Assembly (NCBI RefSeq): GCF_942548115.1
Contig: NZ_OW824151.1
Location: 2,480,001 to 2,544,000 of the forward strand
Length of the DNA stretch: 64,000 nt
Source of the DNA: Aeromicrobium sp. Leaf245
Lineage (GTDB): Bacteria; Actinomycetota; Actinomycetes; Propionibacteriales; Nocardioidaceae
Direction: 5' to 3'
A program made the position numbers and the translations under genes. Positions 17,412-26,583 of this stretch are shown here, piece after piece (positions within the stretch are counted from its first letter, which is position 1; each line of letters opens with the position of its first letter). Under the pieces are notes generated by a model. The model ran no database searches, was not told the DNA's origin, and was given only the letters and a program-made list of their open reading frames with translations.

Positions 17412-18266
17412 TCAGCGCTTCAGCGTGAACCCCGACAACCGGGCGCTGGGCAGGCCGGCGATCATCGGCTCGAGGTCGTGCGCGATCTGCGTCGGCGTGG
17501 GACGCGCCGCCGGGTCGGGGTCGAGGCAGCGGTTGATGAGGTCGGCGGCGCCCGGGTGCACGTGGGCGGGAAGCGGCTTCGGCTCGTCCTGCAGCTGGGC
17601 CCAGCGCGGGTCGCGGTCGAAGGCGCGGAAGCCGGCCGCGGCGCGGAACAACGTGGCGCCGAGGCCCCAGACGTCGGCCGCGGGACCGACGGTGCCGCGC
17701 TCCCCCGGCAGGCACTGCTCGGGGGCCATGTACTCGTCGCTGCCGACCGCGTGGTCGAGGGCGGCGGCCTCGGAGGCGTCCAGGGCGACGGACAGGTCGA
17801 TCAGCTGGGCCGGCGAGCCCATGATGACGTTGCTCGGCTTGATGTCGAGGTGGAGGACGTCCTCACCGTGCAGGTAGTGCAGCACCGACGCGAGCTCGAG
17901 CGCCAGCGGCAGCAGCTGGTGCTCGGGGACCGCACCGTGCTTGCCGATCAGGCGCGAGAGATTGGGACCGTCCACGTGCTCCAGCACGAAGTACGGGCGC
18001 TCGGCCTCGTCGTCGTAGGAGAAGACCCGCGTGATGCCCGGGTGCGCCAGCCGCGACAGCAGCCCGATCTCGCGGTCGAAGCCGGCGCGCGAGGCGGGGT
18101 CCTCCACGTGGCCGGGCCGCAGCACCTTGACGACCACGGGGGCGTGCAGGCGCTCGTCGAAGGCGAGCCACGCCTCGTAGACGGTGCCTCCCCCGAGGTC
18201 CTTCACGGCCGTGAGGCCGGGGGCGATCTCGTCGCCCCCGGCCAGGCCCCAGCGGTCGTCGGACAT
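17412..18266 (-). CDS. soluble Ser/Thr protein kinase
   Basis: A 284-residue kinase domain with no transmembrane segment, PASTA or other sensor domain. It has a glycine loop (LGGGTVYEAW), catalytic Lys47 in VVVKVL, HLDIKPSN with D141 and N146, and an APE motif (YMAPEQ). The usual DFG is DLS (157-159): the metal-binding Asp is kept but Phe and Gly are replaced, so activity is likely but unproven. The ATG overlaps the stop of Asp-rich protein B by one base, making it the second gene of that operon and placing it under the same candidate operator. Its target is unknown. Confidence 0.9.
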   Translation of the reverse strand: MSDDRWGLAGGDEIAPGLTAVKDLGGGTVYEAWLAFDERLHAPVVVKVLRPGHVEDPASRAGFDREIGLLSRLAHPGITRVFSYDDEAERPYFVLEHVDGPNLSRLIGKHGAVPEHQLLPLALELASVLHYLHGEDVLHLDIKPSNVIMGSPAQLIDLSVALDASEAAALDHAVGSDEYMAPEQCLPGERGTVGPAADVWGLGATLFRAAAGFRAFDRDPRWAQLQDEPKPLPAHVHPGAADLINRCLDPDPAARPTPTQIAHDLEPMIAGLPSARLSGFTLKR

Positions 18267-18715
18267 CAGCTGTTCGTGTCGTTCGTCGGGGCGGTGTTCT
18301 TGGTCGGGGCGCTCGGCGCGGTGTTCTTCGTGGGCGCCGACTGGACCGTCTTGGCGGTGTTCTTGGTGGGAGCCGACTGCACCGTCTTGGCCGTGTTCTT
18401 CGTCGGCGCGGTGTTCTTGGTCTGCGCCGTGTTCTTGGTGTTGGCCGTGGGGGCCGTGTTCCGGGTCTGCGCGGTCTGAGCCGTGTTGGCCGTCTGCGCG
18501 GTCACCTGCGTGTTGAGGTCGTCGTCGCGGCCGTCGCGGTCGTCGTCATCGTCGTCGGCGGCCGGCACCGTCCACGAGGTGCTGGTGTCCTCGCGCTTGA
18601 GGGCGGGGTCGCGGTCGGTGTCGTCGGCGTTGGCCGCCGACAGGGCGAACCCGGCGGTGCCGAGGGCGAGGGTGCCGGCGACGGCGGCGATTCCGGTGCG
18701 GACTGAGAGCTTCAT
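18266..18715 (-). CDS. secreted Asp-rich repeat protein B
   Basis: A 149-residue protein with a clear Sec signal peptide (MKLSVRTGIAAVAGTLALGT, likely cleavage after SAANA, about residue 30). The mature part is acidic at first (DDTDRD, then six aspartates and DRDGRDDD) and continues in low-complexity Asn-Thr-Ala-Pro-Lys repeats (NTAPTKNTAKTVQSAPTK and variants) to the end. No domain was recognised. A very good ribosome-binding site (AGGAGG) supports the ATG at 18715. It shares the Asp-run design and promoter palindrome of protein A and is followed by the Ser/Thr kinase with a one-base overlap. A cation- or surface-binding envelope role is inference. Confidence 0.78.
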   Translation of the reverse strand: MKLSVRTGIAAVAGTLALGTAGFALSAANADDTDRDPALKREDTSTSWTVPAADDDDDDRDGRDDDLNTQVTAQTANTAQTAQTRNTAPTANTKNTAQTKNTAPTKNTAKTVQSAPTKNTAKTVQSAPTKNTAPSAPTKNTAPTNDTNS

Positions 18716-18759
18716 GGTTCCTCCTGGTGTCGATGTGATGCCCTCACTCTCGCCAGCGC

Positions 18760-18799
18760 CCGTGAGCCCTCCGTGAGACCCCGATGAGAGGACTCTCAT
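18760..18799 (-). promoter_or_regulatory. candidate response-regulator operator upstream of Asp-rich protein B
   Basis: Read towards the gene, ATGAGAGTCCTCTCATCG is followed by two CTCACGG boxes, so three 7-mers (CTCATCG, CTCACGG, CTCACGG) lie at exact 11-bp intervals (18782, 18771, 18760). The 18-bp palindromic block matches that before Asp-rich protein A at 17 of 18 positions. It ends about 45 bp before the ATG, a suitable place for activator binding. Confidence 0.7.
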
Positions 18800-18825
18800 G
18801 CGCGGGTCCGCACCGGTCACGCACC

Positions 18826-20058
18826 TCAGAGCAGGGGTCGCAGCGGGGTGAGCAGCAGCTCGCACGCCCGGGCCACGAACGGCCGCGACTGCCACTGCTC
18901 GAGGGTGAGCTCGCGGCAGTTCTCCAGGTCCGTCTCGAAGACCCGCTCGAGATGCTCGGCGAGGTTCGGGTCGATCACCTCGAGGTTGATCTCGTAGTTG
19001 CCCGTGAGGCTCAGTCGGTCGATGTTGGCGGTGCCGACCGTCGACCAGTGGCCGTCGATCGTCATGGTCTTCGCGTGCACCATCGCGTCCTGGTACAGCT
19101 GGATCCGCACGCCGTGCCTCAACAGCTCGCCGTAGAACCCGCGCGACAGCCAGTCCGCCACGACGTGGTTGCTGATCTCGGGCACGATGATCGTCACCTC
19201 GACGCCCCGTGACCGCGCGTCGAGGAGCGCCCGCAGGATGTCGTGGTCGGGGATGAAGTAGGCCGCCGTGATGTGCACGTGGTGCCGCGCACGGTCGATC
19301 GCCTCCAGGTACATCCCGCGGATCGGGAACACCAGCTGCTGCGGGACGTTGCGGTGGGCCCGCACCGTCGGCTCCCAGCTGGCCTCGCCCAGGGGCTCGA
19401 TCCGCACCGGGTGGCGGTCGTTCCAGAAGTCGATGAACGCGTTGTCGAGGTCCCACACCGCGGCGCCTTCGACCTTCAGGTGCGTGTCGCGCCACTGCGT
19501 CGCGTAGAGCGACCCGACGTTGTAGCCGCCCACGAAGCCGACCTGGTCGTCGACGACCAGGATCTTGCGGTGGTCACGCCCCCACCGGCGCGGGTTGAAG
19601 GGTTGCAGCCCGGAGTTCAGGACGGGGAACCGCAGCACGTGCACGCTCGGCGGGAAGCGCAGGAAGGACCGCGGCACGACGAGGTTGGCGAACCCGTCGT
19701 AGATCACGTGCACGTGGACGCCTCGTTCGGCAGCGGCCACGAGCTCCCGCTTGAACTCGGCACCGACCTCGTCGGCCTTGAGGATGAAGGTCTCGAAGAG
19801 CACACGGGTCCGGGCGCCACGGATGGCCGCCAGCATGTCGGCGTAGAGGTCCTCGCCGTAGGTGTACGTGGTGGCGTGGTTCTCCTGCCCGACGGGCAGC
19901 GTCAGCGGCGCGACGGTCGGGAAGGGCTTCTGCCCGCCGGCGCGCAGGATCTTGCGCACCTTGGTCGTGAGCATCAGGCCCGAGACGATCCCGACGACGG
20001 AGAGGAACCAGGTCTGCAGGGGGCGCCAGAGGAGACCTCGGGTCGAGATGCGAGCCAC
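18826..20058 (-). CDS. cls: cardiolipin synthase-like phospholipase D protein
   Basis: A 410-residue protein with one N-terminal membrane helix (about 14-31) and two PLD half-domains. Both HKD motifs are intact: HRKILVVDD (H163, K165, D170) and HAKTMTID (H328, K330, D335), each followed by the Gly/Asn segments (GGYN; GTAN) found in bacterial cardiolipin synthases. These join two phosphatidylglycerols into cardiolipin at the membrane. A phospholipase role cannot be excluded. It lies upstream of the Asp-rich protein B operon on the same strand, but the operator palindrome lies between them. It is 50 bp downstream of truB. Confidence 0.88.
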   Translation of the reverse strand: MARISTRGLLWRPLQTWFLSVVGIVSGLMLTTKVRKILRAGGQKPFPTVAPLTLPVGQENHATTYTYGEDLYADMLAAIRGARTRVLFETFILKADEVGAEFKRELVAAAERGVHVHVIYDGFANLVVPRSFLRFPPSVHVLRFPVLNSGLQPFNPRRWGRDHRKILVVDDQVGFVGGYNVGSLYATQWRDTHLKVEGAAVWDLDNAFIDFWNDRHPVRIEPLGEASWEPTVRAHRNVPQQLVFPIRGMYLEAIDRARHHVHITAAYFIPDHDILRALLDARSRGVEVTIIVPEISNHVVADWLSRGFYGELLRHGVRIQLYQDAMVHAKTMTIDGHWSTVGTANIDRLSLTGNYEINLEVIDPNLAEHLERVFETDLENCRELTLEQWQSRPFVARACELLLTPLRPLL

Positions 20059-20108
20059 GGCGTCACCCTAGGACATCGTGCGACCGACACGTCCTCGTTC
20101 GGTGCCGC

Positions 20109-20993
20109 TCACACGAAGACGGCGACCGCCCGGGCGTCGGGGCCGCGCTGCTCGTAGAGCGCGAGGAAGGCTCCGTCGGGCGCGAACAGCGCCACCGGGC
20201 CGTCGTGACCGAGAGCGGTGCCGGTGAGCGCGCGCCCGAACCGCACCTCCTGAGCGGCGGACTCGTCGAGGTCGATCGACACGAACGCCGCCCGCGCCGC
20301 AGCGTCGAGATCCACGTGGGTCCACGAACGCTCGAGCTCCTCGAGCGTGCTGGCGACGTCGAGGCCGAAGCCGCCCACCCGGGTGCGCCGCAGCATGGTC
20401 AGGTGGCCGCCCACCCCGAGCGAGGCGCCGAGGTCGCGTGCGAGCGCGCGGACGTAGGTGCCGCTGGAGCACACGACCCGGGCGTCGACGTCGACCACGG
20501 GGGTGCCGTCGACGTCCACGAGGCGCACGTCGGTGACCTCGAAGGTCGAGACCGTCACCGGCCGCGCCGCCAGCTGGACGTCCTCGCCGGCCCGGACCCG
20601 CGCGTAGGACCGCTTGCCGTCGACCTTGATGGCCGAGACCGCGGTCGGCACCTGCTCGATGTCGCCGGTCAGCGGCAGCACCGCGGCCCGGACGTCGGCC
20701 TCGCCGATGCCGGAGGCGTCGACCTGCTCGAGCAGGTCCCCCTCGGCGTCGTCGGTCACGGTGGTCTGCCCCAGCCGCATCGTGGCGAGGTACTCCTTGT
20801 CGGCCAGCTGCAGGTGGCCGAGCAGCCGCGTCGCACGTCCGACCCCGAGCACGAGCACACCCGTGGCCATCGGGTCGAGCGTCCCGGCGTGACCGACCTT
20901 GCGGGTCCCGGCCAGGCGTCGGGTGCGCGCGACGACGTCGTGCGACGTCCACCCTGCGGGCTTGTCGACGACGACCAGCCCCACGGGGCTCAT
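20109..20993 (-). CDS. truB: tRNA pseudouridine(55) synthase
   Basis: A 294-residue enzyme making pseudouridine 55 in the T-loop of tRNAs. Motifs: VVDKPAGWTSHDVV, then RKVGHAGTLDPMATGVLVLG with catalytic D40, the KEYLATMRLGQTT strand, and GTYVRALARDLGASLG in the second half. A C-terminal PUA-like region follows. The ATG overlaps the rbfA stop by 4 bp. It is the last gene of the rimP-nusA-ylxR-infB-rbfA-truB run; ribF, its usual neighbour, is about 6 kb away. Confidence 0.96.
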   Translation of the reverse strand: MSPVGLVVVDKPAGWTSHDVVARTRRLAGTRKVGHAGTLDPMATGVLVLGVGRATRLLGHLQLADKEYLATMRLGQTTVTDDAEGDLLEQVDASGIGEADVRAAVLPLTGDIEQVPTAVSAIKVDGKRSYARVRAGEDVQLAARPVTVSTFEVTDVRLVDVDGTPVVDVDARVVCSSGTYVRALARDLGASLGVGGHLTMLRRTRVGGFGLDVASTLEELERSWTHVDLDAAARAAFVSIDLDESAAQEVRFGRALTGTALGHDGPVALFAPDGAFLALYEQRGPDARAVAVFV

Positions 20994-21451
20994 GCGCGTC
21001 CGTCGTCCTCGTCGTCCTCGTCGGACGACTCGTCCGTGCGGGGCTGCTTGTACGGGTCAGGGTCGCCGGCGTACTGCGCGCCGGCCGACTCCGCGGCCAC
21101 GCGCTCGTCGATCTCGCGCGCCCTGGCCAGCAGGTCCTCGATCTGGCGTGCCGTCTCGGGCACCGCGTCGAGGAAGAACTCGAGCGTGGGCGTGTGCCGC
21201 GTCCCGAGCTGCTTGCCGACCTCGGCCCGCAGAAGCCCGGTGGCGCTGCGGAGCGCAGCGCCTGTGTCGGCGATGGCCCGCTCGTCACCCATGACGGTGT
21301 AGAACACCGAGGCGTTCTGGTTGTCACCGGTGAGCCGGACGTCGGTGATGGTCACGAAGCCGAGACGCGGATCCTTGACCCGACGCTCGAGCATCTGGGC
21401 GATGATCACCTTGATGCGGTCAGCGAGCTGCTGGGTGCGCTGTCCGGCCAT
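20990..21451 (-). CDS. rbfA: 30S ribosome-binding factor A
   Basis: A 153-residue KH-fold assembly factor for the 30S subunit. The conserved core runs from RTQQLADRIKVIIAQMLERR through DPRLGFVTITDVRLTGDNQNASVFYTV to FFLDAVPETARQIEDLLARA. A C-terminal acidic tail (SSDEDDEDDG) extends beyond the family core. The ribosome-binding site AGGAGG is well placed. It follows infB across an 86-bp gap that carries a strong hairpin, and overlaps truB by 4 bp. Confidence 0.95.
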   Translation of the reverse strand: MAGQRTQQLADRIKVIIAQMLERRVKDPRLGFVTITDVRLTGDNQNASVFYTVMGDERAIADTGAALRSATGLLRAEVGKQLGTRHTPTLEFFLDAVPETARQIEDLLARAREIDERVAAESAGAQYAGDPDPYKQPRTDESSDEDDEDDGRA

Positions 21452-21497
21452 GATTCCTCCTCGTCCGGCACCCTCGTGCCGGGTCAGTACAGGTGCT

Positions 21498-21529
21498 GGG
21501 TCGGGCCCGACGGGTGTCGGGCCCGACCC
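21498..21529 (-). terminator. strong hairpin between infB and rbfA
   Basis: A perfect 14-bp stem GGGTCGGGCCCGAC / GTCGGGCCCGACCC with a 4-nt loop begins 9 bp past the infB stop. There is no U-tract. It probably acts as a partial terminator or mRNA-stability element inside the operon. Confidence 0.75.
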
Positions 21530-21537
21530 GGGTCACC

Positions 21538-24300
21538 TCAGGCGCGCGGCTTCTCGCGCAGCTCGAACATCTCCACGACGTCGTCGATCTTGATGTCGCC
21601 GTAGCCACGGAGCACCAGACCGCACTCGAAGCCCTCGCGGACCTCGGACACGTCGTCCTTCTCGCGCCGCAGGCTCGAGAGGTCGAGGTTGTCGGCCACC
21701 ACGGCACCGTCGCGCAGCAGGCGAGCCTTGGCGTTGCGCCGCAGCGTGCCGCTCGTGACCATGCAGCCGGCGATGTTGCCGATCTTGGACGAGCGGAAGA
21801 TCTCGCGGATCTGCGCCGTGCCCAGCTGGACCTCTTCGAACTCGGGCTTGAGCATGCCCTTGAGGGCCGCCTCGATCTCGTCGATCGCCTGGTAGATCAC
21901 CGAGTAGTACTTGATCTCGACGCCCTCGCGGTCGGCGAGCTCGGTGGCCTTGCCCTGCGGCCGGACGTTGAAGCCGATGATGACGGCGTTCGACGCGGCA
22001 GCCAGGTTGACGTCGGTCTCGGTGATCGCACCGACGCCGCGGTCGATGACACGCAGGTCGACCTCCTCGCCGACGTCGATGTTGGCGAGCGCGTCCTCGA
22101 GCGCCTCGACCGAGCCGGAGCCGTCACCCTTCAGGATGAGCAGCAGCTCGTCGGTCTCGCCCTTCTCCATCGAGGACATGAAGTCCTCGAGGGTCCGGCG
22201 ACCACTGCGCTTGGCGAGCAGTGCGTTGCGCTCGCGCGCCTCGCGCTTCTCGGCCACCTGGCGAGCCAGGCGGTCGTCGGCGACGACCATGAAGTTGTCG
22301 CCGGCGCCGGGAACGGCTGTGAGGCCGAGCACGAGCGCGGGACGCGACGGCGTGGCCTCCTCGATGTTCTCGCCGTGCTCGTCGAGCATCGCGCGGACAC
22401 GACCGAAGGCCGGTCCGGCGACGAGCGAGTCGCCGACGCGCAGGGTGCCGCGGTGCACCAGCACCGTGGCGACCGGGCCGCGACCGCGGTCCAGGTGCGC
22501 CTCGATGACCAGGCCCTCGGCGTTCTGCGTCGGGTTGGCGCGCAGGTCGAGCTCGGCGTCCGCCGTCAGCACGACGGCGGCGAGCAGGTCCTCCAGGCCC
22601 GTCCCGGCCTTGGCCGAGACGTCGACGAACATCGTGTCGCCGCCGTACTCCTCGGGCACGAGTCCGTACTCGGTGAGCTGGCCGCGAGCCTTGGTCGGAT
22701 CGGCGTCGGGCTTGTCGATCTTGTTGACCGCGACGACGATCGGCACGCCGGCCGCCTTCGCGTGGTTGAGCGCCTCGACCGTCTGCGGCATGACGCCGTC
22801 GTCGGCCGCGACCACGAGGATCGCGATGTCGGTCGCCTGCGCACCACGGGCACGCATGGCCGTGAAGGCCTCGTGACCGGGGGTGTCGATCAGGGTGATG
22901 CGACGCTCGTCGCCGTCGACCTCGGTGGCGACCTGGTAGGCGCCGATGGTCTGCGTGATGCCACCGGCCTCCTTGTCGACGACGTTGCTGGAGCGCAGCG
23001 CGTCGAGGAGCTTGGTCTTGCCGTGGTCGACGTGACCCATGACCGTGACGACCGGCGGCCGCGCGATGAGGTCGTCGTCATCGCCCTCGTTCTCGCCGAA
23101 CTCCAGCGAGAACGACTCGAGCAGCTCGCGGTCCTCGTCCTCGGGCGAGATGACCTCGACCGTGTAGTTGAGCTCCTCGCCGAGCAGCTGCAGCGTCTCG
23201 TCGTTGGCCGACTGGGTGGCCGTGACGACCTCGCCCAGGTGGAACAGCACCTCGACGAGCGATGCCGCGTCGACACCGATCTTGTCGGCGAAGTCGCTCA
23301 GCGACGAACCGCGGGTGAGACGGATCGTCTCGCCGTTGCCCTTGCGCACACGCACGCCGCCGATGGCGGGCGCCTGCATCTGGTCGAATTCCTGACGCTT
23401 CGCGCGCTTGCTCTTGCGTCCGCGTCGGACCGGGCCACCGGCGCGACCGAACGCGCCCTGGGTGCCACCGCGGCCACCGGGACGGTTGCCGCCGGGACGA
23501 CCGCCGGGGCCACCGAAGCCGCCACCGCCGCCGGGACGACCGGCGAAGCCGCCGCCACCGCCACCGCCGGGACGACCGCCGGGAGCGCCGCCGCCACCGG
23601 GTCGGCCACCGGGACCGCCGGGACGGCCGCCGGGGCCGCCACGGCCACCGGGGCCGGGACGGGAGCCGGCCAGACCGGACTGCTTGGGCATCATGGCCGG
23701 GTTGGGACGCGGCATGCCCGGGCGACCGCCCGGCGCAGGAGCCGCTCCACCCTCACGGGCGGCCGGCGGGCGCGGGGGACGGTCCTGCTGCATGCCCTGG
23801 CGCGACGAGAACGGGTTGTTGCCCGGGCGGGCACCGCCACCGCGCGGTCCCGGACGGGGTCCGGGAGCGGCCGGCTTCGGGCCGGGCTGCGCCGCAGGTG
23901 CCTCCGGAGCGGCCTCGGCCGCCGGGGCCTCCGGCTCGGCCGGACGACGCGGACCGGGACGCGGGCCGGGTGCCGGCGCGGCCTTGGGCGCCGCCGGGGC
24001 AGGAGCCTCCGCGGCGGGCTCGGCCGCAGCGGGCTGCTCGACGGGCGCGGGGGCCTCGGGGGCCGTGGCCTCGGCCTGGGCCGGTGCCTCCGGCTTGGCC
24101 GCAGGCGCCTTCTTGGCAGCCTTCTTCGCACCCTTGTCGCGCAGGGTGTCGCCGTGCTCCTCCTTGAGGCGGCGGACGACCGGCGCCTCGACGGTGGACG
24201 ACGCGGACTTCACGTACTCACCCATGTCCTTCAACGTGGACAGGATGTCCTTGCTCTGGACTCCGAGCTCTCGTGCGAGCTCGTGGACTCTGACAGCCAC
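21538..24300 (-). CDS. infB: translation initiation factor IF-2
   Basis: A 920-residue GTPase that brings initiator tRNA to the 30S subunit. The N-terminus begins [20 protein letters not shown]; a long Ala/Pro/Glu segment (about 60-160) and a Gly/Pro/Arg-rich stretch (about 200-290, with GGRPGG-type repeats) follow. The G domain has GHVDHGKT (about 421), DTPGHEAF and NKIDKPDA; domains II-IV complete the protein. The long low-complexity N-terminal extension is usual in actinobacteria. A GTG start has the ribosome-binding site GAAGGAGAA. It lies between ylxR and rbfA. Confidence 0.98.
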   Translation of the reverse strand: MAVRVHELARELGVQSKDILSTLKDMGEYVKSASSTVEAPVVRRLKEEHGDTLRDKGAKKAAKKAPAAKPEAPAQAEATAPEAPAPVEQPAAAEPAAEAPAPAAPKAAPAPGPRPGPRRPAEPEAPAAEAAPEAPAAQPGPKPAAPGPRPGPRGGGARPGNNPFSSRQGMQQDRPPRPPAAREGGAAPAPGGRPGMPRPNPAMMPKQSGLAGSRPGPGGRGGPGGRPGGPGGRPGGGGAPGGRPGGGGGGGFAGRPGGGGGFGGPGGRPGGNRPGGRGGTQGAFGRAGGPVRRGRKSKRAKRQEFDQMQAPAIGGVRVRKGNGETIRLTRGSSLSDFADKIGVDAASLVEVLFHLGEVVTATQSANDETLQLLGEELNYTVEVISPEDEDRELLESFSLEFGENEGDDDDLIARPPVVTVMGHVDHGKTKLLDALRSSNVVDKEAGGITQTIGAYQVATEVDGDERRITLIDTPGHEAFTAMRARGAQATDIAILVVAADDGVMPQTVEALNHAKAAGVPIVVAVNKIDKPDADPTKARGQLTEYGLVPEEYGGDTMFVDVSAKAGTGLEDLLAAVVLTADAELDLRANPTQNAEGLVIEAHLDRGRGPVATVLVHRGTLRVGDSLVAGPAFGRVRAMLDEHGENIEEATPSRPALVLGLTAVPGAGDNFMVVADDRLARQVAEKREARERNALLAKRSGRRTLEDFMSSMEKGETDELLLILKGDGSGSVEALEDALANIDVGEEVDLRVIDRGVGAITETDVNLAAASNAVIIGFNVRPQGKATELADREGVEIKYYSVIYQAIDEIEAALKGMLKPEFEEVQLGTAQIREIFRSSKIGNIAGCMVTSGTLRRNAKARLLRDGAVVADNLDLSSLRREKDDVSEVREGFECGLVLRGYGDIKIDDVVEMFELREKPRA

Positions 24301-24315
24301 TGTTCTCCTTCAGGG

Positions 24316-24347
24316 GGGTCCGCCCGCCCCGAAGGAGGTGCGGACCC
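24316..24347 (-). other. hairpin in the ylxR-infB spacer
   Basis: GGGTCCGC and GCGGACCC form an 8-bp stem with a 16-nt loop, directly upstream of the infB ribosome-binding site. The 145-bp spacer also carries CTCATCG-like boxes at 24363, 24377 and 24388. Its role is unknown; it may influence infB translation. Confidence 0.4.
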
Positions 24348-24445
24348 TAGTTGACGTGCAGGCTCATCGGTTGGTTCTCATCGAGAGCTCATGAGCGGTT
24401 GCTCCGTTTTCGGGTCGTGGGGCCGGGTGGCCCCCTGGATCGGTG

Positions 24446-24739
24446 TCACTGGTGCGTGGTGCGGTCGGCGACGGCGTCGAGCGGCGTCAGGTCGAGTGGT
24501 CCCTCCAGGCGGAGGGCCCGGCCGAACGCCTTGCGGCGACGTGCCAGCTCCAGGCACCGAGGGTCGGGGTGCAGGTGCGCCCCTCGCCCCGGCATGGACC
24601 GCCGTGGATCGGGCGTGACGACCGTGGTCGTCTCCCCCGGGACCGCGACGAGTCGCACCAGAGCGGTCACTGCGTCGCGCGACCGGCAGCCGATGCACGT
24701 GCGAGTGACCAGGGTCGAGTCTACCCCGTCCGCGCTCAT
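24446..24739 (-). CDS. ylxR: YlxR/RnpM-family RNA-binding protein
   Basis: A 97-residue DUF448 protein. It has the conserved [10 protein letters not shown] near the N-terminus and [27 protein letters not shown] in the second half, both hallmarks of YlxR, which binds RNA and in Firmicutes modulates RNase P. The ATG overlaps the nusA stop as ATGA, and the position between nusA and infB is conserved across Gram-positives. The function in this organism is inferred from family. Confidence 0.9.
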   Translation of the reverse strand: MSADGVDSTLVTRTCIGCRSRDAVTALVRLVAVPGETTTVVTPDPRRSMPGRGAHLHPDPRCLELARRRKAFGRALRLEGPLDLTPLDAVADRTTHQ

Positions 24740-25923
24740 GCTCCGTTCTCGGGCCTCGACGCACCGGACGGGCGCGCTGCCCCCCCGGCCACGGAGGGGT
24801 CCTCGGTGTCGGACCGGATGTCGATGCGCCAGCCCGTGAGCTTCGCGGCGAGGCGGGCGTTCTGGCCCTCCTTGCCGATCGCGAGGGAGAGCTGGAAGTC
24901 GGGAACGACCACCCTCGCCGCACGAGCCTGCTCATCGACCACCGTCACCTGCTTGACGCGCGACGGCGAGAGCGCGTGACCGATGTACGCAGCCGGCTCG
25001 TCGCTGTAGTCGACGATGTCGATCTTCTCGCCGTGCAGCTCGTGCATGACGTTGCGGACGCGCTGGCCCATCGGTCCGATGCAGGCGCCCTTGGCGTTGA
25101 CCCCGGCCGCCTTGGCGCGCACGGCGATCTTCGTGCGATGTCCGGCCTCACGGGCCACGCCCATGATCTCGACCGCACCGTCGGCGATCTCGGGCACCTC
25201 CAGCGCGAACAGCAGGCGCACCAGGTTCGGGTGCGTGCGCGAGACCTTGACCCGCGGCCCACGCATGCCCTTCTCGACCTCGTACACGTAGGCCTTGATG
25301 CGCTCGCCGTGGGCGTACTTCTCCTCCGCCACGCGCTCGGACGCCGGCAGCAGCGCCTCGACACGGCCCAGGTCGATCATGACGTCGCCGGGCCGGCTGC
25401 CCTGCTGGATGACGCCGGAGACGATGTCGCCGACCTTGCCGGAGAACTCGCCGAACTTCTGCTCGTCCTCCGCGTCACGCAGACGCTGCATGATCAGCTG
25501 GCGCGCCACTGCGGCGGCGAACCGGCCGAAGTCCTCGGGGGTGTCGTCGAACTCCTCGGAGAACCGCGGCGGGGCCGGGGCGGTGGTGGGAGCGGGGGCC
25601 AGCTGGGCAGCGACGGTCCCGTCCGTGTCGGCCGCTGCGTCCTCGGCCGCGCCCTCCTGCCCGGTCTCCGTCGAGGTCCCAGTGTCGGGCGCGGTCTCGG
25701 GCGCGGTCTCGGGCCGGGCCTGCGGCTCGGGCTCGAGTCGCTCCTTCGCCCACACGGTGACGTGGCCGCTCGCGCGGTCGAGCACGACCCGCGCGTGGGA
25801 GTGGGCGTAGGGCGTCTTGTGGTAGGCCGACAGCAGCGCTGTCTCGATGGCCTCCACGACCACCTCGAAGGAGATGTCCTTCTCGCGTTCCAGCGCACGC
25901 AGTGCGCTCATGTCGATGTCCAT
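24736..25923 (-). CDS. nusA: transcription termination/antitermination protein NusA
   Basis: A 395-residue RNA polymerase-binding factor. Order: N-terminal domain (1-60 and 122-165), S1 (about 170-240), KH1 and KH2 (about 245-370; [22 protein letters not shown] and [21 protein letters not shown]). The C-terminal acidic repeats of E. coli NusA are absent, as in other actinobacteria. Unusually, about 60 residues (roughly 62-121) rich in Pro, Glu, Thr and Ala interrupt the N-terminal domain between the AKERLEPE and [11 protein letters not shown] segments. It overlaps rimP by one base and ylxR by four. Confidence 0.96.
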   Translation of the reverse strand: MDIDMSALRALEREKDISFEVVVEAIETALLSAYHKTPYAHSHARVVLDRASGHVTVWAKERLEPEPQARPETAPETAPDTGTSTETGQEGAAEDAAADTDGTVAAQLAPAPTTAPAPPRFSEEFDDTPEDFGRFAAAVARQLIMQRLRDAEDEQKFGEFSGKVGDIVSGVIQQGSRPGDVMIDLGRVEALLPASERVAEEKYAHGERIKAYVYEVEKGMRGPRVKVSRTHPNLVRLLFALEVPEIADGAVEIMGVAREAGHRTKIAVRAKAAGVNAKGACIGPMGQRVRNVMHELHGEKIDIVDYSDEPAAYIGHALSPSRVKQVTVVDEQARAARVVVPDFQLSLAIGKEGQNARLAAKLTGWRIDIRSDTEDPSVAGGAARPSGASRPENGA

Positions 25924-26480
25924 CAGGAGTCCTTCTCGCGGTTCCGGTCGGTGGGGCGTGACGTGCCGGGCCGGCCCTGCGCCGGCCGTCGGGGCTGCTT
26001 GGAGCGACCCGTCGTGGGGGCCTTGGGGGCACCCAGCTCCGGCGTCACGAGGGCACGGGCGACCTCGGAGTACTCCAGACGGCGCTGCTGGCCCTTGACG
26101 GTGAGCTCGACGCCCGTGTCGTCGCTGCCCACGACACGCCCCGTGACGGAGGGACCGTCGTGAAGCGTCACCGCCACCAGCCGGCCGGCGTTGCGCCGCC
26201 AGTGCCGGGGCTCGGTCAGAGGGCGGTCGAGACCACGGGAGGTGACCTCCAGCGTGTAGGGCTCCTCGCCCATGGCGCTGCCCTCGTCGAGAGCGGCGGA
26301 CACGACGCGCGTGGCGTCGGTGATGAGGTCGATCGGGACGCCACCGTCGGCGTCGACCGCGATCCTCAGGAGGCGCTTGGACCCCGAGCGGGACAGCTCC
26401 ACCGCCTCCAGGTCCAGTCCGAGCGGCGTCAGCGCGCCTCGGACCTCGTCCTCCACGCGGTCGGCCTGCGGGTCCGCCAT
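25923..26480 (-). CDS. rimP: ribosome maturation factor RimP
   Basis: A 185-residue 30S assembly factor. The core [27 protein letters not shown], the [12 protein letters not shown] helix and [25 protein letters not shown] are diagnostic, followed by an SH3-like domain and a basic, disordered C-terminal tail ([16 protein letters not shown]). The ATG at 26480 has GGAGG upstream and matches the family N-terminus, so earlier in-frame codons were rejected. It is the first gene of the rimP-nusA-ylxR-infB-rbfA-truB run and is divergent from a small exported-protein gene about 100 bp away. Confidence 0.95.
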   Translation of the reverse strand: MADPQADRVEDEVRGALTPLGLDLEAVELSRSGSKRLLRIAVDADGGVPIDLITDATRVVSAALDEGSAMGEEPYTLEVTSRGLDRPLTEPRHWRRNAGRLVAVTLHDGPSVTGRVVGSDDTGVELTVKGQQRRLEYSEVARALVTPELGAPKAPTTGRSKQPRRPAQGRPGTSRPTDRNREKDS

Positions 26481-26583
26481 CTCGAGCAGCCTCCTGTGTT
26501 CTGTTGTCGACACGTCACGTGCGGCGAGCCGAGGGGACGGCCTGCCGCAGGCGACCACTCTAGCGGTCACGGACTAGGCTGCC

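Noticed and set aside
17412-18266. Kinase as a pseudokinase because DFG is DLS
   Set aside because: The metal-binding Asp, catalytic Lys, HLDIKPSN loop and APE are all kept, so inactivity cannot be concluded.
21493-24354. 953-codon open frame antisense to infB
   Set aside because: It mirrors the infB codons; composition is low-complexity and no motif or start signal supports it.
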